From NCBI GenBank assembly GCA_039821605.1, contig JBCBNV010000005.1:310001-374000 (forward strand): a stretch of 64,000 bases of DNA, given 5' to 3'. The stretch's first letter is position 1; each line of letters opens with the position of its first letter. The DNA is from CALBPI01 sp039821605 (GTDB lineage: Bacteria > Pseudomonadota > Gammaproteobacteria > Steroidobacterales > Woeseiaceae). A program made the translations under genes and the position numbers. Below the pieces are notes generated by a model. It was not told the DNA's origin. It saw only the letters and a program-made list of their open reading frames with translations, and did no database searches. Shown here one piece after another: positions 8,506-16,087 of this stretch.

Positions 8506-10200
8506 TCAGTCGAGCGTTTCGAGGCGCTCACGGGGCCAGAGCACGCTGACCTCGTCGGTCAAGCCGGTCATCTCCCAGCGGATCAGGCTCATGGGCAGAC
8601 GCCCGGCCGACATGAACCGGTCGTGGAACTCGCGCAACACAAAGTCCTGCCCAAGCTGGCGCTTGCGATCGGCGAGCAAGCGTTGCATCTGCAGCATGCC
8701 GACCGTGTAGCCGAGTCCATAGCCGGGCGGCCGTCGCAAGTAGATCTCTGCGTCCACTCGGGCGACGTCTTCATCAAGATAGGGCACGCGCTCAAGCCAC
8801 CAGGCAACCACTTCGTCGACCGTCATCTCGTTAAGCTGCAACCAGACATCGGCCGGCACACGCGCCGCGCGGAAGATGCCGAAGATGTAGATAAGCTCTC
8901 GAACCCGCGGCTCGACTTCATGCCCGGCCTCGAGCATGGCCTCCTCAAGGTAGACCGCCCAACCTTCGGCGCGCGCGCCGCTCATGAGGCGTCCGCGGAT
9001 CGGGTGCGGGTTGTTCTGCTCGAGGAGACCGTCAAACCGGTGCCCGGGGATGACGGCGTGCAGATGGTCGGGTGTGGGATTGCGGTACTGCACCTGCTCC
9101 CAGAAGTTGGGCCCGTTGGGACGCACGATCCAGGGCGCATTGGTCGCCAGTTCGCCGACGTAGTCGGGTACCGTGATGATGTCCTCGTCGACCAGGAAGG
9201 CACGAATGGCGGCGTCCGTTCGGGCGATGCGTGCGGCGTATTCCTCCGCGGAGCCGGGCAGATCGATCTCTGGCAGCTTGCGGTTTTTGTGCTGCGCCAG
9301 CGCGTACACGCTCCACAGGCGGTCGAACTCGCGCAGACCCAGGGTCACCATGTCGTCAGTGTCCCAAGGCATGAGCTTGACGTGCTTCAGGTACCAGTTG
9401 AAGTGCGCCTCACCGACACCCGCGCGACCCGTCATGGCGGGGCGATTCTCCAGGAGCCAGGCGTTGAAGTCGGCAACGGCTGCGCGCGCGTTCTCGATAT
9501 CCGGCACGAGCGCAGGCTGCGCCGCGCGCGCCCGCGCCAACAGGTCGTCGTACCAGCCGATGACGCCAGCGGGCGGCGTCGCGCGGTAGGGATAGCCGTG
9601 CCCGACGCCATCAGGGCGCGTCAGGTTGAAAATCGCAAGATCGGCATAGTCGGCCGCGACCTCGTCGAGGTTGTTTCGTGCCTGTGCCACGAGCAGCGGA
9701 ATGGCGGCAAGTTCCGCGCGCAGCTTGAGCGTGTCCTCTTCGTCAAGGGGCAAGTCGGCAAAGGTAAGCCGCAACATGCGATCCACATAGAATCCGGGAT
9801 CTCGTGACCACGGCCGCGACACGTTGAGCGTGAAGTCGTACTGGTCGAAGCGCGATCGCACCGCGAGGTAGTCAACCTGGTGCTCGAGCGGCCAGCCGGT
9901 GACGCCCATGTCTTCGAGCCGGTCCTGGAAGGACCGCATGCGCGCCCGCCTTTCGGCCACGGCGCTATCACCGTAGTCGGGGTATCGATCGGCGGCGGCA
10001 CCCGCAATGTCACGGTTGGGCACGAGTCGTCTGGCGCGCGCGCTGTCCTGCCAGCTCAGAAATTCGTCGTAGAGCGCGACGAGCGCGTCGTAATCGCCGG
10101 CGCCGTCCGGCATACCGGGCAGCGGTGCCGCAGTCGCGGCGATCGACAGGAAGAGACCGACCAGCAGCGTGCGGCCGCGGTGCAACGAGCCTGAATCCAT
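8506..10200 (-). CDS. Exported DUF885 family protein (metallopeptidase-like)
   Basis: About 564 residues from the ATG at 10200, chosen because it begins with a Sec signal (GRTLLVGLFLSIAATAAP). DUF885 proteins resemble zinc carboxypeptidases and usually carry HEGxPGHHxQ. Here the motif reads HAVIPGHRFDG, so the Glu that would act as base is replaced by Ala, while the later ARAEGWAVYLEE segment with its Glu is present. The protein may be catalytically changed or inactive; this is read from the sequence and untested. An in-frame upstream start would add 21 residues without a sensible signal peptide. It lies 84 bp upstream of the kinase gene on the same strand and is probably an independent gene. 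Confidence 0.75.
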   Translation of the reverse strand: MDSGSLHRGRTLLVGLFLSIAATAAPLPGMPDGAGDYDALVALYDEFLSWQDSARARRLVPNRDIAGAAADRYPDYGDSAVAERRARMRSFQDRLEDMGVTGWPLEHQVDYLAVRSRFDQYDFTLNVSRPWSRDPGFYVDRMLRLTFADLPLDEEDTLKLRAELAAIPLLVAQARNNLDEVAADYADLAIFNLTRPDGVGHGYPYRATPPAGVIGWYDDLLARARAAQPALVPDIENARAAVADFNAWLLENRPAMTGRAGVGEAHFNWYLKHVKLMPWDTDDMVTLGLREFDRLWSVYALAQHKNRKLPEIDLPGSAEEYAARIARTDAAIRAFLVDEDIITVPDYVGELATNAPWIVRPNGPNFWEQVQYRNPTPDHLHAVIPGHRFDGLLEQNNPHPIRGRLMSGARAEGWAVYLEEAMLEAGHEVEPRVRELIYIFGIFRAARVPADVWLQLNEMTVDEVVAWWLERVPYLDEDVARVDAEIYLRRPPGYGLGYTVGMLQMQRLLADRKRQLGQDFVLREFHDRFMSAGRLPMSLIRWEMTGLTDEVSVLWPRERLETLD

Positions 10201-10364
10201 CTGTGTGCTCCAACCGAGGTCGCGCCCAGTGTAGCGAAGCGCGAACGACGGGTGACACGGCAATCCGTCGCGTGCGCCAGCCCGGCGTCTGCTAGGGTTA
10301 GCCCTGCGATGTTTTGCCCGATCCAGGCGATGTCGCGGCCTTACTCATCACAACCGGAGCATCC

Positions 10365-10793
10365 ATGACCACCGCCAGCGAGTCCCAGACCGTCCGCATC
10401 CACTACACGGGCCGATTCACAGACGGCGAGGTGTTCGATTCCTCGGCCGATCGCGACCCGCTCGAGTTCACGCTTGGCGCCGGGCACGTCATCCCGGGCA
10501 TGGACAACGCCGTCACGGGAATGGCTGTCGGGGATAAGAAGACGGTCCAGATCGAGCCCGCCGAAGGCTACGGCGACCGCGATGAGCGGCTGATCCAGCA
10601 GATTCCCAAGGACGCCCTGCCCGACGACGTCGACCCGGCGGTTGGCATGCACCTGCAGAGCCAGACGCCCGACGGTCAGATGATGCAACTGATCGTCACG
10701 GCTGTGGACGCCGAGACGTTCACCGTCGATGCCAATCACCCGCTCGCGGGCCAGGTGCTTGAGTTCGATATCGAGCTGATCGGGATCGACTAG
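10365..10793 (+). CDS. FKBP-type peptidyl-prolyl isomerase (SlyD-like)
   Basis: A 142-residue cytoplasmic isomerase starting at ATG 10365, preceded by a GGAG ribosome site; a longer in-frame start at 10314 lacks one. The FKBP core is present (VRIHYTGRF, GEVFDSS, PLEFTLGAGHVIPGMD), with an inserted 'insert-in-flap' chaperone segment around residues 70-120 and a C-terminal strand (GQVLEFDIELIGID), as in SlyD/FkpB proteins. The His-rich metal-binding tail of E. coli SlyD is absent. It would speed proline isomerisation and chaperone folding. Its stop overlaps the 3' end of the convergent kdgK gene by 4 bp. Confidence 0.93.
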   Translation: MTTASESQTVRIHYTGRFTDGEVFDSSADRDPLEFTLGAGHVIPGMDNAVTGMAVGDKKTVQIEPAEGYGDRDERLIQQIPKDALPDDVDPAVGMHLQSQTPDGQMMQLIVTAVDAETFTVDANHPLAGQVLEFDIELIGID

Positions 10794-11821
10794 CGCTGCA
10801 CACGGCCCGAGCCGTCGCCACGCATCAGTTTCTCAACCTCCGCCACGGTGACCCGATTGAAGTCACCGAGAATCGAATGCTTGAGGCAGCTCGCGGCAAC
10901 GGCAAACTCCAGCGATTCCTGACGGTCCTCGTAGGCATTGAGGCCGTAGATGAGTGCCGACGCGAAGCTATCGCCGCCGCCCACACGATCAATGATGTCT
11001 GTGATCTCGTAGTGTCGTGACAATCGGAACCCATCCTGGTCGCGCAGACAGGCAGACCAGCCGTTTCGATCTGCGCTTCTAGACTCGCGCAGCGTCACCG
11101 CCAACGTACTCATGTTGGGAAACTCGTCCAGCACTTTCTCGGTCAATCGCTCGTAGCGTGTTGGATCCAGCTCCCCGCTTTCGACGTGCACGTCATCGAC
11201 GCTGATTCCGAGCGACTTCTGGCAGTCTTCCTCGTTGGCAATGCCAACATCCACAAAGCGCACGAGGTCTCTCATGACTTCCGGCGCCGATTTGCCGTAC
11301 TTCCACAGCTTGCCGCGAAAATTGAAGTCACAGGACACCGTCACGCCCGCGGCCTTTGCGGCCTCGACGGCCGCCATGCTCAACTCGGCTGCGGACTCGC
11401 TGATCGCCGGCGTAATACCCGTGATGTGCATCCAGCGCACACCCTCGTAAATCGCGGGCCAGTCGAAGTCAGCGGCGCGCGCTGTGGCAATCGCCGAGTC
11501 TGCGCGGTCGTAAACCACGTTTGAGGGCCGTTGGTTCGCGCCGGTTTCGAGAAAGTAGATACCGATCCGGTCGCCCGAGCGCTGCACCTGGCTGACATCA
11601 ACACCAAAGCCGCGCAGCTCCCGCAGGCAGGCGTCGCCGATCGGGTTGTCTGGCAGTGCCGAGACAAAGCCGCTCTTGAGACCATAGTTCGCGAGTGCCA
11701 CGGCCACATTGGCTTCGCCGCCGCCGAATGTTGCTTCAAACGCGGGCGACTGGAAAAAACGCTCATGACCCGGCGTCTTGAGCCGCAGCATGATTTCACC
11801 AACACTGAGAAACTCGGCCAT
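10790..11821 (-). CDS. kdgK: 2-keto-3-deoxygluconate kinase (PfkB family)
   Basis: A 343-residue sugar kinase that phosphorylates 2-keto-3-deoxygluconate (KDG) to KDPG. PfkB landmarks: an N-terminal substrate-binding region with FGGGEANVAVALA near residue 33, and the anion-hole/catalytic motif DRVGGGDSFASALIYG near residue 280 with the base Asp. It is the last gene of the kdgF-MFS-reductase-eda-kdgK operon, two bases after eda. The pathway context of alginate-derived DEH reduced to KDG supports KDG rather than fructose or ribose as substrate. Its 3' end meets the FKBP gene. Confidence 0.93.
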   Translation of the reverse strand: MAEFLSVGEIMLRLKTPGHERFFQSPAFEATFGGGEANVAVALANYGLKSGFVSALPDNPIGDACLRELRGFGVDVSQVQRSGDRIGIYFLETGANQRPSNVVYDRADSAIATARAADFDWPAIYEGVRWMHITGITPAISESAAELSMAAVEAAKAAGVTVSCDFNFRGKLWKYGKSAPEVMRDLVRFVDVGIANEEDCQKSLGISVDDVHVESGELDPTRYERLTEKVLDEFPNMSTLAVTLRESRSADRNGWSACLRDQDGFRLSRHYEITDIIDRVGGGDSFASALIYGLNAYEDRQESLEFAVAASCLKHSILGDFNRVTVAEVEKLMRGDGSGRVQR

Positions 11822-11823
11822 GA

Positions 11824-12468
11824 CTACCCCCTGACCTCTCTTGCTATTACGCAGGCCTCCAAGGCCAGGCGCGTCACTGTTTCAAAATCACCCCTGGCGA
11901 TGGCCGCGGCCGGCGTCAGCCAGCTGCCGCCGCAGGCGATGACCGCATCCAGCGCCAGATACTCGGCCAGGTTTCCGGCCGACACACCGCCCGTGGGCAT
12001 GAACTTGACGTCGCGGAACACCGCACTGAGCGCCTTGAGCATCGGGATGCCGCCCGCCTGGCCCGCGGGAAAGAACTTGAGCACACGCAAGTCCAGGTTC
12101 CAGCCGGTTTGTGCCTCTGTGGCGGTCGCGACACCAGGAATGACGTCAACGCCGGCAGCCTGCGCTGCAGCGACGACGGGGGCGCTAAGGCCCGGCGACA
12201 CAAGAAACGCGGCGCCGGCATCGATACAGGCGCGCGCCTGTGATTCGCTGAGTACCGTACCCGCGCCAACGATCGCCTCCGGTGCGGCATCGACAACTTC
12301 GCGCAAGCACTGCAGCGCGGCTTCTGTGCGCAGCACCACCTCCAGTACCGTCAGTCCACCTGCAATCAGTGCGTGCGCCGTGGCAACGGCAACACCGGGA
12401 TCCTCCGCCTGGATGAGCGGCACAATGGGCGCGCGCTCCAGTCGTGATTGCAGGGCTTGCCGGGTCAC
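11824..12468 (-). CDS. eda: KDPG aldolase
   Basis: A 214-residue class I aldolase that splits 2-keto-3-deoxy-6-phosphogluconate into pyruvate and glyceraldehyde-3-phosphate. The catalytic Glu is in LEVVLRT (near residue 43) and the Schiff-base Lys in LKFFPA (near residue 133), with the GAGTVL and TGGV phosphate-binding segments intact. Its start overlaps the stop of the DEH reductase gene by 4 bp, and kdgK follows after two bases. It ends the alginate route into central metabolism and could also serve an Entner-Doudoroff pathway. Confidence 0.95.
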   Translation of the reverse strand: MTRQALQSRLERAPIVPLIQAEDPGVAVATAHALIAGGLTVLEVVLRTEAALQCLREVVDAAPEAIVGAGTVLSESQARACIDAGAAFLVSPGLSAPVVAAAQAAGVDVIPGVATATEAQTGWNLDLRVLKFFPAGQAGGIPMLKALSAVFRDVKFMPTGGVSAGNLAEYLALDAVIACGGSWLTPAAAIARGDFETVTRLALEACVIAREVRG

Positions 12469-13220
12469 GAGAACAGCAGCCCGCCATTGATATCGACATT
12501 CGTGCCCGTCAGGAAGCTGGCGGATCCGGACGCCAGATAGGTCACAAGGTCAGCCACCTCGGTGGCCTGCCCTTCGCGGCGCAACGGCGTACCGGCAGCC
12601 ACGTTGCTGCGGACTTCGTCTTTGGTGAAGCGATCGTGGAACGTCGTGCTGATCATGCCGGGACAGACACTATTGACCCGGATCCCCGACGGACCGAGCT
12701 CCTTGGCGAGTCCGCGCGTAAAGGTCATGACCGCGCCCTTCGAGGTGCCGTAGGCAATGGCCCCGGGGCCACCCCCGTCACGACCCGCCTGCGATGCGAG
12801 ATTGACGATGGCCGCGCCGGTACTCATGTGCGGCACAACGGCTTTGCACGTCAGAAAGGTGCTGGTCATGTTGAGCCGCATGACGCCTTCGAAGAACTCG
12901 GCGTCCATGTCGGCCAGTGTCTTGCGGGCAACGAGACCGCCCACGACATTGACCAGGATATCGATCGGGTCGCCAAACGCCTTCTGGGCTTCCGCGACGA
13001 GATTGGCCACATCGTCGTCCTTCGTCATGTCACCTCGCACGGCGATGGCCTCGCCGCCGGCGTCCCGGATCGCCGCGACGGTGGCTTCGCCGTCCGACGG
13101 CGTACTGAAGTAGTTCACAACGACCTTGGCGCCTTGTGCGGCCAGCGACTCCGATATCGCCCGTCCTATGTCACGTGCACCGCCCGTAACGATGGCGAGT
13201 TTTCCTGCAAGAGATGTCAT
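12465..13220 (-). CDS. SDR oxidoreductase, probable DEH reductase
   Basis: A 251-residue classical short-chain dehydrogenase with the cofactor motif TGGARDIGR (residues about 12-20), a catalytic Ser (LASQAG) and the YGTSK Tyr-Lys pair. Lying between the MFS transporter and eda/kdgK, it most likely reduces 4-deoxy-L-erythro-5-hexoseulose uronate (DEH) to KDG, the step done by SDR enzymes in other alginate degraders. Basic residues after the second beta strand are not obvious, so the NADH/NADPH preference is open. It overlaps eda by 4 bp and follows the transporter gene by 28 bp. Confidence 0.85.
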   Translation of the reverse strand: MTSLAGKLAIVTGGARDIGRAISESLAAQGAKVVVNYFSTPSDGEATVAAIRDAGGEAIAVRGDMTKDDDVANLVAEAQKAFGDPIDILVNVVGGLVARKTLADMDAEFFEGVMRLNMTSTFLTCKAVVPHMSTGAAIVNLASQAGRDGGGPGAIAYGTSKGAVMTFTRGLAKELGPSGIRVNSVCPGMISTTFHDRFTKDEVRSNVAAGTPLRREGQATEVADLVTYLASGSASFLTGTNVDINGGLLFS

Positions 13221-13248
13221 GTCTCGTTCCTTTTATGTGTCGTTGTAG

Positions 13249-14523
13249 CTAGTTGGCCGTGCGCGGGCTCAGCGGTTGGATCTTTCCGCACAGAAGCCAG
13301 ACCGAGAGCACGGTCAGAATGGCGAGCCCCGCCCCCACCGCGAATGCAGGCGCGTAGCTGTTGACGGTGATCACCGGGATCAGGAAGTTCAGGCCGACCA
13401 CGGCGAGCTTGGCGGCGGTGCCCGCGAAGCCCGCCAGGGACGCGACAGACTCGCCGCTGTAGAAATCACTGGGCAGCGTTTGAATGTTGCCTACCGCTGT
13501 CTGGAAACCGAACAGGATGGCCGCCATGAGGAGCACCGCGATGAGCGGTGTCGCTGCCTTGATCGTCAGCAGCAGGCTGACCAGCATGATCAGACCGCCG
13601 AGCCCGATGACGAACTTCCTCGTCTTGGTGACCGTCCAGCCCGCCTTGATTCGATTTTGTGCCAGCAGGCCGCCAAACCAGGCACCGAACATGGCGCCGA
13701 TATAGGGCACCGCCGCGTACTTCGCGATCTCGGCGACACCGAAGCCATAAGTCTCGTTGAGGTAGAGGGGCAACCAGCCCACGAACAACCACCAGATCGG
13801 GTCGAGGAAGAAGGATGCGAGGATCACGCCCCAGCTTTCCTTGCGCGACAGGATCTCAGCGGATGTCGGCGCGTAGTCTGCGACCTCTGCGGTTTCCTCA
13901 CTGCGCTGCCCTGTCAGGATGAACTCACGCTCTTCCTGGTCGAGCCAGGGATGATCCGCGGGCCCCGACTTGTAGATGATGAGCCAGGGCACGAGCCACA
14001 GAAAGCCCAGCGCACCTATGGCGATAAAGGTGGCCTGCCAGCTCTCGAACCACAGGAAGAGAAAGCCAACTATGGGTGCCGAGATGATGCCGCCAATTGC
14101 CGCGCCCGAGTTGAAAATGCCTTGCGCCAGTGCACGCTCGTTGATCGGAAACCACTCGGCATTGGCCTTGGTGGCACCGGGCCAGTTGCCCGCCTCTGCA
14201 ACACCCAGAAGTCCCCGGAAAATGGAAAACGTGAGCAGTGAGTTCGCAACCGCATGCAGCATGGTCGCTGCCGACCAGGCAGCAATTGCGAGCACGAACC
14301 CAAGACGCGTTCCGATCCAGTCGAAGATCTTGCCGAATAGCGTTTGACCAAACGCATAGGCAAAGGTGAAGACATTGATGATGATCGCGTAGTCGGTCTT
14401 GCTCAGGCCGAGCTCCGCCGAGATCTCGGGCCACAGCACCGCAAGCGCACCACGGTCGATGTAGTTGATGACCGTGGCGATGGCTACCAACGTCACGATG
14501 ATCCATCTGAGATTGCCCTTCAC
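13249..14523 (-). CDS. MFS transporter, anion:cation symporter type (uronate/DEH uptake)
   Basis: A 424-residue, 12-helix inner-membrane transporter of the ACS/ExuT branch. The opening segment (ATVINYIDRGALAVLWPEI) and the AEAGNWPGATKANAEWFP signature near residue 120 are typical of hexuronate and hexonate symporters. It is sandwiched between kdgF and the DEH reductase, overlapping kdgF by 4 bp, so the probable cargo is the unsaturated monouronate or DEH released in the periplasm by the alginate lyases. Co-transport with H+ or Na+ is usual for the family. Confidence 0.9.
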   Translation of the reverse strand: MKGNLRWIIVTLVAIATVINYIDRGALAVLWPEISAELGLSKTDYAIIINVFTFAYAFGQTLFGKIFDWIGTRLGFVLAIAAWSAATMLHAVANSLLTFSIFRGLLGVAEAGNWPGATKANAEWFPINERALAQGIFNSGAAIGGIISAPIVGFLFLWFESWQATFIAIGALGFLWLVPWLIIYKSGPADHPWLDQEEREFILTGQRSEETAEVADYAPTSAEILSRKESWGVILASFFLDPIWWLFVGWLPLYLNETYGFGVAEIAKYAAVPYIGAMFGAWFGGLLAQNRIKAGWTVTKTRKFVIGLGGLIMLVSLLLTIKAATPLIAVLLMAAILFGFQTAVGNIQTLPSDFYSGESVASLAGFAGTAAKLAVVGLNFLIPVITVNSYAPAFAVGAGLAILTVLSVWLLCGKIQPLSPRTAN

Positions 14524-14876
14524 TCGCCTTCCCCCTGCTGGAGAAAGTCCTCACGTACGGGGCTGAAGACGTCGAGCAACACGCCCGACTTTTGACAGAG
14601 GGCGCCGTGATCGAGGTGCGGCCCCACATAGAAGCTGTCACCCGGGCCAAGCAACTGCTCCTTGCCATCGATCGAGACCAGGAACTCGCCGCTTTCTACA
14701 TAGCTGACTTGCGAATGGGGATGGGCGTGAACGTCACCGCGCGCGCCCGCATCAAACTCAACGCGCGCCACCAGGAGCGACGCGTCGTAGCCTAAGATCT
14801 GGCGCCGAATGCCGTCACCGACATCCTCGACGACGACGTCCCGGCCGACCAGAAAGGCTTTGCTAGCGTGCTTCAT
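14520..14876 (-). CDS. kdgF: KdgF-type cupin, unsaturated-uronate linearising enzyme
   Basis: A small single-domain cupin of 118 residues starting at ATG 14876 behind a run of six G. The His-rich cupin motifs are intact (GDVHAHPHSQVSYVESGE near residue 45 and HLDHGALC near 85), and the C-terminal LLDVFSPVREDFL matches KdgF proteins closely. KdgF converts 4,5-unsaturated monouronates from alginate or pectin to the linear ketouronate, speeding a step long thought to be spontaneous. It is the first gene of the five-gene uronate operon. A longer in-frame start at 15035 would read through the regulatory region and is unlikely. Confidence 0.92.
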   Translation of the reverse strand: MKHASKAFLVGRDVVVEDVGDGIRRQILGYDASLLVARVEFDAGARGDVHAHPHSQVSYVESGEFLVSIDGKEQLLGPGDSFYVGPHLDHGALCQKSGVLLDVFSPVREDFLQQGEGE

Positions 14877-14888
14877 TGACCCCCCAAT

Positions 14889-14910
14889 TGATCGCCGCAC
14901 ACGGCGATCA
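14889..14910 (-). promoter_or_regulatory. 9-bp perfect stem-loop in kdgF leader
   Basis: TGATCGCCG-CACA-CGGCGATCA is a perfect 9-bp inverted repeat with a 4-base loop. It ends 12 bases before the kdgF start, immediately upstream of the G-run ribosome site. In the mRNA it would form a strong hairpin next to the ribosome-binding site and could protect the 5' end or tune translation of the operon. There is no U-run, so it is not a terminator. Confidence 0.55.
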
Positions 14911-15047
14911 TTAAGCACCGCGCCGTCCCGACGCGTTTCAGCCAGCTTTGTGGAATACCCCGGAAAACGCTGGCAAGACACACCACGCGGAGACTCCAGA
15001 CGACCTGGCTTTTTGATTTCGGTCACTGTAACCAATTAGCGTGATAC

Positions 15048-15078
15048 TGGTCAAACATTTTCTATGACCAACTGGTCT
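15048..15078. promoter_or_regulatory. Putative GntR/FadR-type operator region
   Basis: An inverted repeat TGGTCA-N11-TGACCA (15048-15053 and 15065-15070) runs directly into GACCA-AC-TGGTC (15066-15077). The right part (AACTGGTC) resembles the half-site of the E. coli FadR operator. Position between the kdgF operon and the divergent FadR-family regulator makes it a candidate operator. It is seen directly as a repeat; binding is inference. Confidence 0.45.
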
Positions 15079-15311
15079 ATCCGGTGAGAACGCGATGCAA
15101 ACCAATTTGCCGTAGTCTCGGCTCAAGAACACAGAGTTTCTCGAAAACAGCGACCGGGGAAAACGATTGTAAGCTGTTTTTATTAGACTTTTTCTGCGGT
15201 GCGGCGCCTTCTGTAGGTGGCAGATACGTTATCTAACCAATTCTTGTATTCGTGATAAACTGATCGGAGAACCGGCCCGGTATCGGGATTCGGCATGCAG
15301 AGAGGATGCCC

Positions 15312-16073
15312 ATGCCCAGCGAAAAGCGCCTTTATCGAAGTGTTCTGATCAGACTCGAGAAGCTGATCGAAGATGGCGAGTATCCGCCCGGCGGACGGCT
15401 GCCGCCTGAGCGCGAATTGGCAGAGCGTTTTGGCGTGAGTCGTCCAACAGTCCGCGAGGCGATCATTGCACTCGAGGCGCTTGACCGCGTCGAAGTGAAG
15501 ACAGGGTCCGGTGTCTATGTGCTCGATACACCGAAGCGGGTCAACGGCATCGATGCCAGCATCAGCGCATTTGAGCTTACCGAAGCGCGCGCGCTCATCG
15601 AGGGCGAGGCAGCGGCACTGGCCGCCACGATGATCTCCGATGAGCAGCTCGCGGCGCTTGAGGCTGTGATGCACGAAATGGTCGATGAGTCAGAAGACGG
15701 GGAGCTGCTGTCAGAGCAGGCCGACCAGAAGTTTCATCAGATGATCTCCGAGGCCACGGGCAACAGCATGATGATCTCGGTGTTCAATAGCCTCTGGCAC
15801 ATCCGGGACCACTCACCGGCGGTGCACGCGGCCTACCAGGCAATCTGCGGGATGGAGCCGCAATCGCGGGTCGACGAGCACGTCGAGATTCTCAAGGCAC
15901 TCAAGAAACGTGATCCCAAAGCGGCTCGCGAAGCGATGCACAATCATTTCGCACGCATCCTGAACAAGCTGATTGCCGCCAACGAGCAGGCGCACATCGA
16001 GGAAATCCGGCGCAAGACGCAAGAGAGCCGCGAGCGCTTTTCGTTGAACCACCTGTCCTCCGGGGCGAATTGA
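15312..16073 (+). CDS. FadR-subfamily GntR transcriptional regulator of the alginate locus
   Basis: A regulator of about 253 residues. The winged HTH (residues about 8-72) contains LPPERELAERFGVSRPTVREA, and the C-terminal FCD ligand domain keeps the metal-binding set (Asp/His in DQKFHQM, His in DEHVEIL, His in HNHFARI). ATG 15312 is preferred over 15306 because AGAGAGG then sits 6 bases upstream. FadR-type regulators in uronate clusters sense KDG or DEH and derepress the genes. It is divergent from the kdgF operon and convergent with the PL17 lyase gene (14-bp gap), which supports control of this locus. Confidence 0.9.
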   Translation: MPSEKRLYRSVLIRLEKLIEDGEYPPGGRLPPERELAERFGVSRPTVREAIIALEALDRVEVKTGSGVYVLDTPKRVNGIDASISAFELTEARALIEGEAAALAATMISDEQLAALEAVMHEMVDESEDGELLSEQADQKFHQMISEATGNSMMISVFNSLWHIRDHSPAVHAAYQAICGMEPQSRVDEHVEILKALKKRDPKAAREAMHNHFARILNKLIAANEQAHIEEIRRKTQESRERFSLNHLSSGAN

Positions 16074-16087
16074 TCCGCCGCAGCGCC

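Larger units (their letters stand above)
14877..15311. promoter_or_regulatory. Divergent regulatory gap between kdgF operon and GntR gene
   Basis: About 435 bases without a gene, much more AT-rich than its surroundings. It holds the leader of kdgF with a perfect 9-bp hairpin, an inverted repeat TGGTCA-N11-TGACCA at 15048-15070, a FadR-like AACTGGTC element at 15071-15078, and three ACCAAT half-sites at 15031, 15101 and 15236. Promoters for both directions must lie here, but I cannot place a convincing -35/-10 pair. The repeated TTGGT/ACCAA words suit a FadR-family GntR regulator such as the one encoded next door. Confidence 0.6.

Noticed and set aside
13342..13352. GCGAATGCA word resembling the LacI operator half
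   Set aside because: It is inside the MFS transporter coding sequence, has no matching second half and lies in the alginate operon; a chance match.
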